Shown: positions 23,570 to 33,096 of the stretch, piece by piece
Position numbering within the stretch: the stretch's first letter is position 1
How the letters are laid out: each line of letters opens with the position of its first letter
From: Isoetes taiwanensis
Taxonomy: Eukaryota > Streptophyta > Lycopodiopsida > Isoetales > Isoetaceae
Reading direction: 5' to 3'
Length of the DNA: 64,000 bases
Assembly: GCA_021234155.1 (NCBI GenBank)
Contig: JAJEKV010000290.1
Span: forward strand, 188,001 to 252,000
Notes under the pieces: generated by a model
The model's database searches: none
Seen by the model: only the letters and a program-made list of their open reading frames with translations
Told to the model about the DNA's origin: nothing
Translations under genes and position numbers: made by a program

Positions 23570-25730
23570 ACTGCTTGAGTTTAACGTGAATTTATTATGA
23601 GAAAATAAGAGCATATGTAAAACAAGAACTCCTTTATTTTAAAGTAATCACAGTTACATGTGACAATCTCTACACTGCCAACAAGAATAATGTGGCAAGG
23701 TGATCAGTAACAACTTCCTTGTTTTCCTTGTTGTGATATGCTTGTTCTTCAAAAACCTTTTGATGTTTTATATTGCTCGACCTGAATTTCAGAAATACAT
23801 AAAACCCGTAGGTTAGTCATAATTATTAATGTTAAGTCTTTAGCATTTCAAGCTTTTTGATGTACCTATTGAACATATTCTCTCAGCCTGCAGGTAATCG
23901 CTGTAGCACCGATGTTTTCCCAAATAAATGCCACCTGAATAAGTCCAATAAACCATTCCTGAAACTGCATAACCCAGTCCTAAGAGTATATGCTAAAGCA
24001 TAGCCAAATGCAAAAACTAGGCTTAGACACTTAGACTGTAGTGCTTTACTTTGCTTTGCCATATCTAATTCTTATGACGAAGAATATGAACAGATGGAAG
24101 AAAGAAATTCCTCAGGTTTAACTGGAAACGTCTCAACACTATACCAATGAACATTTACCTTATCAAGTGAAGTCAAGCAAGTTGAAGCAACCAAAGAAAG
24201 GCATCGAGCCATGTTCTGCTACAGTGAATGCAGCAAATTTCACTGGGCCTGCAATGAGTGCGCCTATCCCTAGCCCAGCTGCAGTGGGTGCAGTTGTACC
24301 TGTCATAGTTGCAAAGAGTGCAATCGATACAAAAATTTGAAGATGGTCCACTCTGACCAAGCTCAATCATAGAACAGAAAAATGTCGTATAAAACGAGGG
24401 CTGAGATATATATCAGTATATCAATAGAGCAGAAATGGGAAAGGATCTCTGCCCCGTTGATGCAGTACGGCTTCCTCTGCTGATCAAGGCACAAAATACA
24501 CAAAGATTGCTAGTAATGATTTTTGCACAGAAGATCTCCAGGAGCTAACCCAGCGTAGAAGATTCGCTGCAAGAATTGTCGCTCAAGGCAGCGTACCTTC
24601 TTGATCCTATCAAGATCAACCAGTGGAAGCATGTGGCAAAGGATTGTCCCTTGCACACTCTTCCAGACAAGCAAGATGGATCTGTTGCACAAGATGGGGC
24701 GGCCGGCTGCCGTCGCCCTAGCCGCTGCTCGAAAACCCTAAGCCCATTTTTTCTATCTTCACAATTCACGTTGAGATACTTCAATTTTATTAATGATAAA
24801 TATGGTATCCCTAAAACACATAATCATCCCTTCAACTTGGGTGTCAAGAAACCGAGATGCGGCTCTAAGACACGTCTAGACTCTTCCAAATCAAATCAAG
24901 AAAAAACTCACAATAAGCCCAATAAAACTTAGGAGCTATAGCCGCAGCGGAATTGGAGGAAGCAATTAATATCCGCACGTTAACTTGACCTGGCATACAT
25001 CCATCATGGGTTCTATATGTTTCGTCTTCCCTCATAATTTCACCCAGACCTACCACAAAGGGGTGGTTTCGTGTTCATTATCTTGGAAAACCATAATGCC
25101 ACTGCAACCTACAGTCTTAACAAATAACTAAATCATAGAAGAGGTAGATGCCAATTTCTTTCAGTAGGCACCCCTTCTAACTCATCATGTGATAGAAGAT
25201 TTACGTTGCAAACAATATTAGCATGGTCTAGAGGAACTTCATTTTATAGATCATCTTCAATTGCACCATTAGAGAACAATTCTTTCATATTCAAGTCTGG
25301 AGAACCCTCAACATTTTTGATCCACTCTGCAGACCCTTTCCATGGATCTCTGCTTGGGTTTCTTGGGCTAGTGCATTTTCCTACACGACATCAGCTTCTG
25401 ATGCCAAATTCCCACCTTCCTCTCTCATTTTGTTATCTGCATCGAGGGGCTGAGCCTTGGACCTGGTTGACTGTGAACAAAGGAGTATATATGGCAATAC
25501 AAGAAAAACATTCAAGTTTTTTCTGGAAGAAGCTTAGAAGAAGCAAAGCATTGGATCTGCCCTTATAGCAAGAATCGATGCAAAAAACGGAGGGACTGTG
25601 TATATGGTCTTTCATCTTCAAATAATTCCAATTGTCCAAACCCTATTATGTCTGGACCCTATTTGTTCCTTTTATACATGACTATCTTCATAATTAGGGT
25701 CTAAGTTGCTGCTTCCTAAGGGGGTGGCAA
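23570..25730. other. CACTA internal region without recognisable transposase
   Basis: AT-rich DNA with several short frames. A minus-strand patch at about 24,510-24,780 is protein-like (DLDRIKKVRCLERQFLQRIF) but unidentified. No TNP2 or TNPA/TNPD motif is seen, so the element looks non-autonomous. Confidence 0.4.
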
Positions 25731-26221
25731 TAGAAGTGATATTACAATTGTCATAAACATTAACAAGTGTATTATCATTATTACAATTACAATAAGTATT
25801 GATAGTAAGAGCGATGTAAGTTGTGATAGTATCCATGATGCTATTAGCAACATACATAGCGTCACTGTTATAATATTCTCAATATGTGATACTACAAATG
25901 AAGCTATTGGTGATACTATAAGTGGCAAAAGCTATAACACTTGTATTGTCATTAACACAATTTGAATAATTATTGATAGTAAGCTTGATGCAATATATGA
26001 TATTATTCATGATGCTATTACCAACACATATATCGTCATCAATTAGTACTGGTATAATTGTTGACCATATTTATGACGATGTTGATGATGTTATAGATGA
26101 TAGAATTTGTGTCATTGGTAGTATCACTATACCTTAATATCACTATTTATATCACTTGATGTTTTTTGAGATTTCAAGTGATATTAAAGTGATGAAAAAT
26201 GGCTATCCTCTTGTAGTGTAT

Positions 26222-26325
26222 GCAACAACAGGTTTCCCTTTCTGATACTTTCTTTACATAAATAGGCTTCAACTTCTCGAAAGCCTTTAAGCAAACAGGG
26301 TATTCAGGATGTGCCTTTTTGTATT
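26222..26325 (-). pseudogene. DDE-transposase-like relic, N-terminal part (split by CACTA)
   Basis: On the minus strand this encodes HPEYPVCLKAFEKLKPIYVK followed by KVSERETCCC. This is the segment with a cysteine cluster that precedes the nuclease domain in the same type of protein. Its reading direction continues across the CACTA element into 17,423 (PYEVGVCQGSTECIK). The two halves are separated exactly by the CACTA element and its target duplication, which supports both calls. Confidence 0.5.
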
Positions 26326-26454
26326 GTTGATATCAGGGATAGGTTCCATACGTACAAAATTAAAATTCCTGACGTATAAAGTCAAAAAATATGTATTTTT
26401 TAATAAAATACGTATTTGCATTATAAAAACCTCGCCGACGGTAGGAAAAACAAA

Positions 26455-26710
26455 AATCGCGACGTCAAAAGCTTCGATGGCGTCGCGAAAAATTCTTCAG
26501 CGTCTGAAATCTGAAGGATCGCTGACATAAAAAAATCTTTGGTCGACTTTTCGTCTGCAGCTTAAATAAAGCGTCTGCGAAAATTTTTAAGCGTCGCAAT
26601 CAATTATTTCAGCGTCGTAGCGTGATGTTGGCGTCTGTTTTTTTTCGTTTAAGCGTCGCGGCGAAAAAGTTTTCAGCGTCTGTGAATGGCACCAGCGTCT
26701 GTGAAATTTT
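26455..26710. repeat. Cluster of GCGTC(TG/GC) motifs in AT-rich DNA
   Basis: About a dozen copies of GCGTCTG or GCGTCGC lie within 255 bp, mostly in one orientation and preceded by A/T-rich spacers (for example TTCAGCGTCTG and TTAAGCGTCGC). Such regularly spaced CG-containing motifs resemble subterminal transposase-binding repeats. No matching partner cluster was identified. Confidence 0.6.
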
Positions 26711-27845
26711 TTTATATATATCTTGTGGGGATTAGGTTTTTCCGCCAAAGAAGGTATCTTCTATACCAACCTTGCAATTGGCCACCAAAAACAATTTTTT
26801 TTTGTTTTCTTAGTTTTTAGGTTTTTTTTTTTTGTTTTTGATAGGTAGGCGAGAGTTAGGTCCTTGATTAGGCCCTCCTTTGTTGCCCCCCTGCGTAAGG
26901 GGCGTAGCGATGGTGAGTGCCTTGTTACGTAATTTGAGCTTGGCCTATTTTAGAAAAATAATAATAATAATAATTTAAAAGAAATAATAATTTAAGACTA
27001 AAATAAAAATAAAAGAAAAAGAAACCAAAAAAGAAAAGAAATTGGTTGCCTTCCCTTCAACGACAACTTTAGTTAAGTTTAGGGCTTTTTTAGGGTTGCG
27101 TGTTGTCAAGAGCATAGGCATGCCCCTTGCCTGGTATTGCCGCATTTATTTGCGCCATGCCGAGGGTGGGTGGCACTGCTGAAGCTTAAGGCAACAAGGG
27201 TCTCCCTTTATTAAGAGTATAACCCGCGCCTGACGCCGTTGTTGGCCTTGGTCACGCGGTGTCGAAAGGTGTGCATTGTACTCTTATTAAGGGTTAGAAG
27301 AATGTTTTATTAACTCATACCCTCGTTCCTGATGGTGTCGTTGATGAAAGTCCGACACTAATATAGGAACTGGCGTATGTTTTAATAAGCATTCGATTGG
27401 TCTCGTCTTTTGAAAAAAGCGTGACCTGGGACAAGTGCAATGCATTTAAAACTTGCTAGCCTTGCATTTTGGCAGTAGCTAGGCTATAGATCATAAATCG
27501 TGTTTTGGTCCTTTTATTTGTTACCCTATCCTTGGCCTTGCATATACATACTTATGAACTGATTAAAAAGTTAGGGTCTTAGCGTAGGAAGCGTAAAATT
27601 AGCGTTTTGTTTTGGTTAAAGTCAGTTGATTTACCCTCATGTGCTAAGCACTAAATTGAAAGTTTTATCTTTGCTTGACTTGTAGGTGTTGCTGTTGTCA
27701 GTTGCGTATTGTCGCGGAGTCGCATTTTGCTAGCCTGCTAGGCAATCCCTTACAACAAAGCGATATGACTTGGAAGAGAGAGCGGAAGTTAACTTGCAAC
27801 CAAATGTGGCATTAGTGCCTCGGATAGAGCCATAAACCGGTAGAG
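26711..27845. other. Unassigned stretch
   Basis: A/T homopolymer tracts (26,790-26,840), an AATAATAAT run (about 26,955) and unassigned DNA. There is no gene I can support. Confidence 0.4.
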
Positions 27846-27848
27846 GCA

Positions 27849-28301
27849 TTGGCGTCTCAAACCAAAGCTCTGAGTTGCAACCCGAGTCATCTTTCGCAGC
27901 GACCGCCACGTGAGAAAAGAACCAGACCACAACAAGCATGGTCTACTTTGAGACCAGATTTCATGAACTGGTTGTGTAATCGGCTGTGCAATGCCTCAGC
28001 TCAGGATTTGGAATTGATTACCAACAACGAGGAAGGATGGCTAGACTACCATGCAGGGCTGGTAAAAGATGCCGAGAGGGCTTTTAAGCTTCGAATGATG
28101 GAGCTAGAGCCTGAAAAGAGTGAGCAAGAGAGGTATACATGGATAGTGGGTAATATTAGCCGCACTACCGGCAATATGATCACAGAAGTTGCAAATTTGA
28201 GTAGTCATCGCTTGAGGCTAGAGCTGAAAGAAAAAGCCAGCACATGGAATGCGGCGTGGACCAACAGAAAATTGAAGAAAGAAGCCCCCCCATCTTGTTA
28301 A
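27849..28301 (+). CDS. Hypothetical helical protein fragment, 150 codons
   Basis: An intact frame runs from ATG 27,849 to TAA 28,299-28,301. The first third is basic. The rest is charged and helical with protein-like composition (NNEEGWLDYHAGLVKDAERA, EPEKSEQERYTWIVGNISRT). I do not recognise a family. It lies just upstream of a decayed kinase-like domain in the same orientation and may be the N-terminal part of the same gene. Length, composition and context suggest real coding ancestry, but expression is unproven. Confidence 0.4.
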   Translation: MASQTKALSCNPSHLSQRPPREKRTRPQQAWSTLRPDFMNWLCNRLCNASAQDLELITNNEEGWLDYHAGLVKDAERAFKLRMMELEPEKSEQERYTWIVGNISRTTGNMITEVANLSSHRLRLELKEKASTWNAAWTNRKLKKEAPPSC

Positions 28302-28340
28302 GAAAGTGTTGGCGCAAACCATAAAAGCCAAACGTCCCCG

Positions 28341-29190
28341 GTGAGACAGATAGAGAGTGGGAAGCTCAAAGAGAAGAGCGGATGCCAAGACTACTTGGTT
28401 TGCCATGGTAGATTCATCACAAATAATAAGCGAACAACAATTGGTTACGGGTCATATGGCTTGATGTATAAGTGCAATATTTTAGGGTCTAGTTTTTATT
28501 GTGTAAAACTTCAACATAATAATTTTCAGCCTAGTCTGAGGAACCCAATAAGTTAGTGGAAGCTATCTTTGAAAGAACATGAGGGAGTCGGAATGCAAGT
28601 TAGGCAGGCGGGTGTATAATATTTGCATTGGTAGCACAACCGCCTAGAAAGACAAGGCTTAATTTTCCCTTTTTGGAATGGAGGTTAGTTGGCAACCTTC
28701 TTTACAAGTCATGGGTCTAATGCCTTTGCGAGCTTGCATTTAAGAAGTTGGGAGCTGTCCCCGGAGTTGAGGCGGACTTGAGGCTGCTTTGAAAGCGCAG
28801 AAAAGAAAGAATTATTTGTTGCCTCTAGGGTTGGGGACTTAGCAATGTCATTCAGAGCGAATGCTCACGAAAGCTCCATCAAGAAAGATATTTGCATATG
28901 GACTTGCATCCGGGCAATATATTGCTCCATTTTATTATGGAAAGGAGAAGGGATGTATTGATCCTCGTGTCGTATACATTGGCATTTGTGATTGGGGTGA
29001 ATCGAGGTTGATCCACGAGACACTTTGGAGGTAAAAGCGATGGCATTACAAGGGTATGGATGGCGAAGGTAAGAAAAGAATTGAGATGGAAAGGGCGGGC
29101 ATCCATATATGCATGATGATCTTTTTGGTCGTGGCTCAAGACAAAGGCGGTGCAAGGGTTGACTTTGATTTACGGGGGCAGCGTACATTG
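28341..29190 (+). pseudogene. Protein-kinase-like domain, decayed
   Basis: Kinases transfer phosphate from ATP to protein. Two hallmarks survive in the right order and spacing: a glycine-rich loop (TIGYGSYGLMYKCNI at about 28,438-28,485) and a catalytic loop of the form DLHPGNILLH (28,900-28,929). A DFG-equivalent DWG follows (GICDWGESRLIHE at about 28,982-29,020), then ITRVWMAKVRKELRWKGRA (about 29,049-29,105). The blocks lie in different frames separated by stops. The arginine of the usual HRD is absent (DLHPGN). The flanking frames look transposon-like, so a captured kinase fragment is plausible. Confidence 0.5.
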
Positions 29191-29537
29191 TCTACTACTT
29201 AGGTGGACTTTGCTAGTAAGCACTCCTATATGGAGTCAATAGAAAACTTGGAGCAAAGCAAAGGCAAGCATCGGAAAATGTGCGACTATTTGAAACATTG
29301 CGTTGAGTCGCCAATGAGGGACAAAACCTTAAAATTTGATATGGCCTGACTACTTGACACAATGCGGGCGATTTTTCATTGCTCTCCAATTCCGTGCACG
29401 CGAGGCCACAATTGGAATCGATTGGATTCTTCAACTTGGCGAGGTGGCGACGATGCATTAGACCAATTTGGTCCTAGTCACGCCTAAGCGTGCATATTAC
29501 ATTATTCACAAGACCATAAACTTACACTCAAACATTC

Positions 29538-30146
29538 TTGTATTACATAATATTCCAAATAAATTCATTAAACACTTGTTTGATGCTATTTGAAAAAAAT
29601 TATTGTTCATGTGTGTTGTGTAGCTTTGCTTTTCTTTTCGTGTGTTTTTTGTGTTATTTATTCTGTGCCTTTTTATATGTGGCAGCTAACGAAAATTATA
29701 AAGACAAGAAGTCAAAGCATACCTATACAAGCCAGCGCACCTATAGATACGTCAGCACTATAATTATGTCTCACGAACAGGACGAAGAATCGAATCCAAT
29801 TCCACGGAATGTGGGTGCGTCAGAGCAGCAGGATCAGCATGATTTTTCGGTCCCCTCTAATTTGAGGACCCCCTCTCCTTGGCAGCAAGGCATGGAGAAC
29901 GAGCTTGAAATGTCAGCTGCTCGGCAAATGGAGAGAGCAACAGCACATGCAAGGGCGAATGAGTATCGCACGGCTGAGTTAAGAAGGTTGCGTGCGATGG
30001 ATGAAGTTTCAAAGAGGGATAATTGCACCATCACAGAGGTGCATAATGTAGCTGGCGAGGCAGGGCCTGGCTATTGTTCGCATGGAGCAGACTACGACGA
30101 TGTAATCACAAATTTGGACAAGAATGAGTTTGAAAGAGTGGCCTAG
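29538..30146 (+). CDS. Hypothetical coiled-coil protein, 202 codons
   Basis: The frame is intact from 29,538 to the stop at 30,144-30,146. A more natural start is ATG 29,768 (MSHEQDEESNPIPRN), because the upstream part is a cysteine/phenylalanine-rich stretch typical of translated AT-rich DNA. The downstream 126 residues are acidic, then helical (MENELEMSAARQMERATAHA, EYRTAELRRLRAMDEVSKRD). After the stop, protein-like sequence continues in another frame (HECKIAVVRKQKSDSA). The composition recalls gag-like structural proteins of retroelements, but no zinc knuckle or protease follows, so I leave it unassigned. Confidence 0.4.
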   Translation: MYYIIFQINSLNTCLMLFEKNYCSCVLCSFAFLFVCFLCYLFCAFLYVAANENYKDKKSKHTYTSQRTYRYVSTIIMSHEQDEESNPIPRNVGASEQQDQHDFSVPSNLRTPSPWQQGMENELEMSAARQMERATAHARANEYRTAELRRLRAMDEVSKRDNCTITEVHNVAGEAGPGYCSHGADYDDVITNLDKNEFERVA

Positions 30147-30483
30147 TAGACGGGGTAAGTATAAGGCTCACGAGTGCAAGATTGCCGTGGTTCGAAAGCA
30201 AAAAAGCGATTCGGCGTCATGTCCAAGTGAAGGACATTTACCCCCTAGCAAGTGAGTTTAGTAAGAGTTTTTTGACAAGTATACTCTGAGCTTGTGAAAG
30301 AAGTGCCCAGAAATTATGGGAGTAGAAAATGGAGGCAAAGGAAGTGGTAGTGGCAGCACCAAGAGGGGTCAAGCTATCCGGAAGATAAGAAAGGGTCACA
30401 TGGTGAGCCCGTCACCATTACATATCTTGTTCCGACGCTATCCAACTTTTGAGGTGGCGGGGTAGTAGCGGATGGAGCCGTGA

Positions 30484-30723
30484 ATGACCTTGTGGATATT
30501 CGAGCCCAATTGGAGAATGAGAGAAGTAAGTAACCTAACACTTTCTCAAGAGAATATTCGGCTTGAAGGGACCGGTGCCGATGGGTATGACAAGATGGCC
30601 GCTGAATTAGAGGACGCTAAGCGGCAACTAGCGGCATTAAACGAGAGGCAAGCGGTCCTTAGGGAAAACAAACGATCACTGCGCCATTTGACCGGATCGT
30701 TAGACTCGACCCTTTTAGGGTGA
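30484..30723 (+). pseudogene. Coiled-coil fragment
   Basis: A frame of 79 codons contains DKMAAELEDAKRQLAALNER and QAVLRENKRSLRHL, a clear heptad pattern. It is probably the continuation of the preceding decayed gene. No family is recognised. Confidence 0.35.
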
Positions 30724-31229
30724 CTTCGGGCGGCCGATATCCTATCCCTCGCGAGTATTTGTGCGAGTCGGTGGGAAAAGAGCTAAAGGTTGTTGATTAC
30801 GACATATTGCCAATTGTGTGGTGACAACGACGAATGGATGTGGGCTGGGTATACTCTAGGATGTGGGCATCATTATGCACATGCGATGTGTTCTTGATTG
30901 GATGTTGCAAAGCCGCACATCCCAACAATGCAAGACGGATGGATTTTTTCACGAAGTTACAATATGCCATATTTAATATGCAAGGTCGCATGCCAGCGTT
31001 GCCACATTTGACCGCCGGGAGGGATGGGCGGATGCATACTTTTCAATCCTTTTCCTTGGCGAGGAGTTGTGGAGGGGGTGGAGGAGCCAGCGTGAAGGAG
31101 AGACAGTGCGGACATTAACCGGTTCTTACCACCACCTCCTGGTCGCGGGGTGATTATATTGACCCAAATGACCAATGAAAATGAGATATTATATTTTTAG
31201 ACAAAAAACATTTTGACCAGTATCATTTT

Positions 31230-31345
31230 GTGAATGGATAATAAGGTATAATGGCGGGTATAATGGCGTAATTTCAAACAAGGTATAATGGCGTTATCAA
31301 AGCATCGAGTAAAAGCATGGAGTAAAAGCATCGAGACTTCCAACT
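31230..31345. repeat. Short direct repeats before the hairpin array
   Basis: GGTATAATGGCG occurs three times (31,248-31,292), followed by AAGCATCGAG and AAAGCATGGAG repeats ending in AAGCATCGAGACTTCC. That last string is also the base of hairpin 4. Confidence 0.7.
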
Positions 31346-31354
31346 TCGCTCACC

Positions 31355-31472
31355 GGCTTAGTCTCTTTCATTTTTCTGTTTGATGTATCTAATTTGCCCC
31401 TAGGATGACGCCGGCTCACTTTCCGGGTGGCAAATTAGATCGTCAGCGAGAAACTCGAAAAGGGAGTAAGCC
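31355..31472. ncRNA. Hairpin 1 of fold-back array
   Basis: Outer arms GGCTTA and TAAGCC, inner arms ATCTAATTTGCC (31,387-31,398) and GGCAAATTAGAT (31,429-31,440), with partial pairing between. Whether it is transcribed is unknown. Confidence 0.5.
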
Positions 31473-31550
31473 AAGAGCCTAACCCTCTTGAATGGTTGTT
31501 AGGTCACGGGCTTTATATTCTCCATGGCAAACAATATAGTCTTCGAAATT

Positions 31551-31702
31551 CTTGTTACCTCCTTTAGAAGGGCGAGCTTTGCTCGACTCTCTTTAAGCGT
31601 GTCTACGTGTCAATGTATCTTAGATACTTTGCTAGGTTATATTACACAAAGACGCCAGCAAAATGGAAATGAGCGTAAAATCGTTCTAGAGGAGGTTACA
31701 AG
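31551..31702. ncRNA. Hairpin 2 of fold-back array
   Basis: The basal arms (31,551-31,569 and 31,684-31,702) pair at 17 of 19 positions. A second paired section links GTCT...GTGTCAATGTA with TATATTACAC..AGAC. It is related to hairpin 5. Confidence 0.5.
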
Positions 31703-31802
31703 GTTTTTGAGTACTCTATTTTATTGTGGCCACGGAGGATATAAGGCCTAGTGGTTGCTGCGATTACGGTGGGTTCATTAGATGTTAGTGATTGATGAGT
31801 TC

Positions 31803-31913
31803 AAGCTTGAGACTTCCCGTTTTTCTTTCCCCGCCTCTTTGGGCAATGTAGCTTAGTTTACATGCTAAGTTCCATTGTCCATAAGAGGCGGTTTTTGGGG
31901 CGTCTCGATGCTT
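31803..31913. ncRNA. Hairpin 3 of fold-back array
   Basis: The base AAGCTTGAGAC pairs with GTCTCGATGCTT. The inner arms CCGCCTCTT...CAATG...CTTAG pair with CTAAG...CATTG...AAGAGGCGG. It is closely related to hairpin 4. Confidence 0.55.
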
Positions 31914-31959
31914 GGACCCAGGTCTTCGGGTCCATTGGATGTTAGTGATTGATGAGTTC

Positions 31960-32079
31960 AAGCATCGAGACTTCCCAATCTTTCTTTCCCCTCCTCTTTG
32001 GGCAATGTAGCTTAGTTTACATGCTAAGTTCCATTGTTCAAAGAGGGGTGAAAGCAAGGTTTGGGAAGTCTCGATGCTT
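31960..32079. ncRNA. Hairpin 4 of fold-back array
   Basis: The basal 19 bp pair perfectly (AAGCATCGAGACTTCCCAA with its complement ending at 32,079). Pairing continues imperfectly through CTCTTTG...CAATG...CTTAG to a short loop. This is the strongest stem in the array and the most miRNA-precursor-like. Confidence 0.6.
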
Positions 32080-32195
32080 GTACTCGTGTCTCTTTCATCC
32101 CGCACGGGGCGTGACCCTCTTGAATGGTTGTCAACTCACCAGGCTTGATATTGTTCGCTGCAAACAATATAGACTTCTCGAAATTCTTGTTACCT

Positions 32196-32332
32196 CCTCT
32201 AGAAAGAGCGGGCTTTGCTCTGACTCTCTTGTGTAGTCTCTCTGTGTCAATGTAGCTTAGTCACTTTGCTAGGTTATATTACACAAAGAGGCTCACAATG
32301 GGGGTCGGAGCAAAAATCGCTCGTTCTAGAGG
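32196..32332. ncRNA. Hairpin 5 of fold-back array
   Basis: CCTCTAGAAAGAGCG pairs with CGCTCGTTCTAGAGG at 14 of 15 positions. The interior resembles hairpin 2. Confidence 0.5.
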
Positions 32333-32361
32333 TTGAACTTGCTATGACGTCAGAGGTGAGA

Positions 32362-32505
32362 GCGCACTCTAATTTCAAGCCAAAGTGGTGCCTGGGTGTT
32401 GTCCATCTATATAGCGGTTGTTAGGCACCAAATCATGGAACATCCTAACTCCTGCTATTGATGGAGAACCTTGAGGATCACTATGACTTCAAATTAGAGT
32501 ACGCG
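32362..32505. ncRNA. Hairpin 6 of fold-back array
   Basis: ACTCTAATTT pairs with AAATTAGAGT at the base. The interior pairs GTT.TCCATC..ATAGC....GTTAGG with its complement. The sequence is unrelated to the other hairpins. Confidence 0.5.
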
Positions 32506-32635
32506 TCCCCTTTGGCGAGGTGGTGGATTGTAGGTAACAAGGTTTTTGAGTACTCTATTTTTATTGTGGCAGCGGATGATATCAGCCTAGTGGTTGCTTA
32601 TGATTCTGTGGGTTCATTTGAGATTAGTGTTTGAC

Positions 32636-32700
32636 GAGCTCAAGCAACGAGACTTCCCAGTCTTTCTTTCCTCGCCTCTTTCGGCAATGTAGCTTAGCTT
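32636..32700. repeat. Half hairpin (5' arm only) related to hairpins 3 and 4
   Basis: AGCAACGAGACTTCCCAGTC through GCAATGTAGCTTAG matches the 5' arms of hairpins 3 and 4 but has no 3' arm. A direct repeat CCCGACTTGGGTACCGAAGT follows, twice (32,707-32,755). Confidence 0.65.
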
Positions 32701-32763
32701 GAATTCCCGACTTGGGTACCGAAGTCTCTTTCTTTCCCGACTTGGGTACCGAAGTACCTTGTG

Positions 32764-32912
32764 AACCTTCTGATGGATCAGATTCGTCCCAGCTGGTCCG
32801 AGGCTGTTTGGCCCCTTCGCATGCGTAGATTACTTCTCATCAGCAAGATTCTGGCGCATGCGAAGAGGCAAGCAACAACGGAAGTCGAGACGGGTCTGAT
32901 CCGAGGAAGGTT
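32764..32912. ncRNA. Hairpin 8 at the end of the fold-back array
   Basis: Nested perfect arms: AACCTTC and GAAGGTT (outer), GGATCAGA and TCTGATCC (middle), CTTCGCATGCG and CGCATGCGAAG (inner), with partly paired sequence between them. It is unrelated in sequence to hairpins 1-6. Confidence 0.55.
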
Positions 32913-33096
32913 TTCAGGGCACTGCGGTTACACATGAATGAAACATGAAAGAAACATAGAAAGAACTATCATATATGAACGAAACATTTGTGACAAAAAA
33001 TTATAACCAAAAACTTCTTTTTTATTAATAGTGCCAGGGACGGTTACAATAGTATGAAAATCCTCAAGACCAATTACAACAGACTGAAGATACTCA

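Larger units (their letters stand above)
17427..26218. mobile_element. CACTA (EnSpm) transposon, non-autonomous, 8.8 kb
   Basis: The left end begins CACTACAAGAGAATAAGC at 17,427. The right end, read on the minus strand from 26,218, begins CACTACAAGAGGATAGCC, which agrees at 15 of 18 positions. The element is flanked by the 3-bp target duplication TAT (17,424-17,426 and 26,219-26,221), as expected for CACTA elements. Subterminal regions on both sides are AT-rich and share motifs such as ATAGCATCAT. No TNP2-like transposase is recognisable inside; the internal coding DNA is a LINE. The element interrupts a minus-strand transposase relic whose halves abut its two ends. A second CACTA-like terminus inside (18,007) suggests nesting or internal rearrangement. 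Confidence 0.8.
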
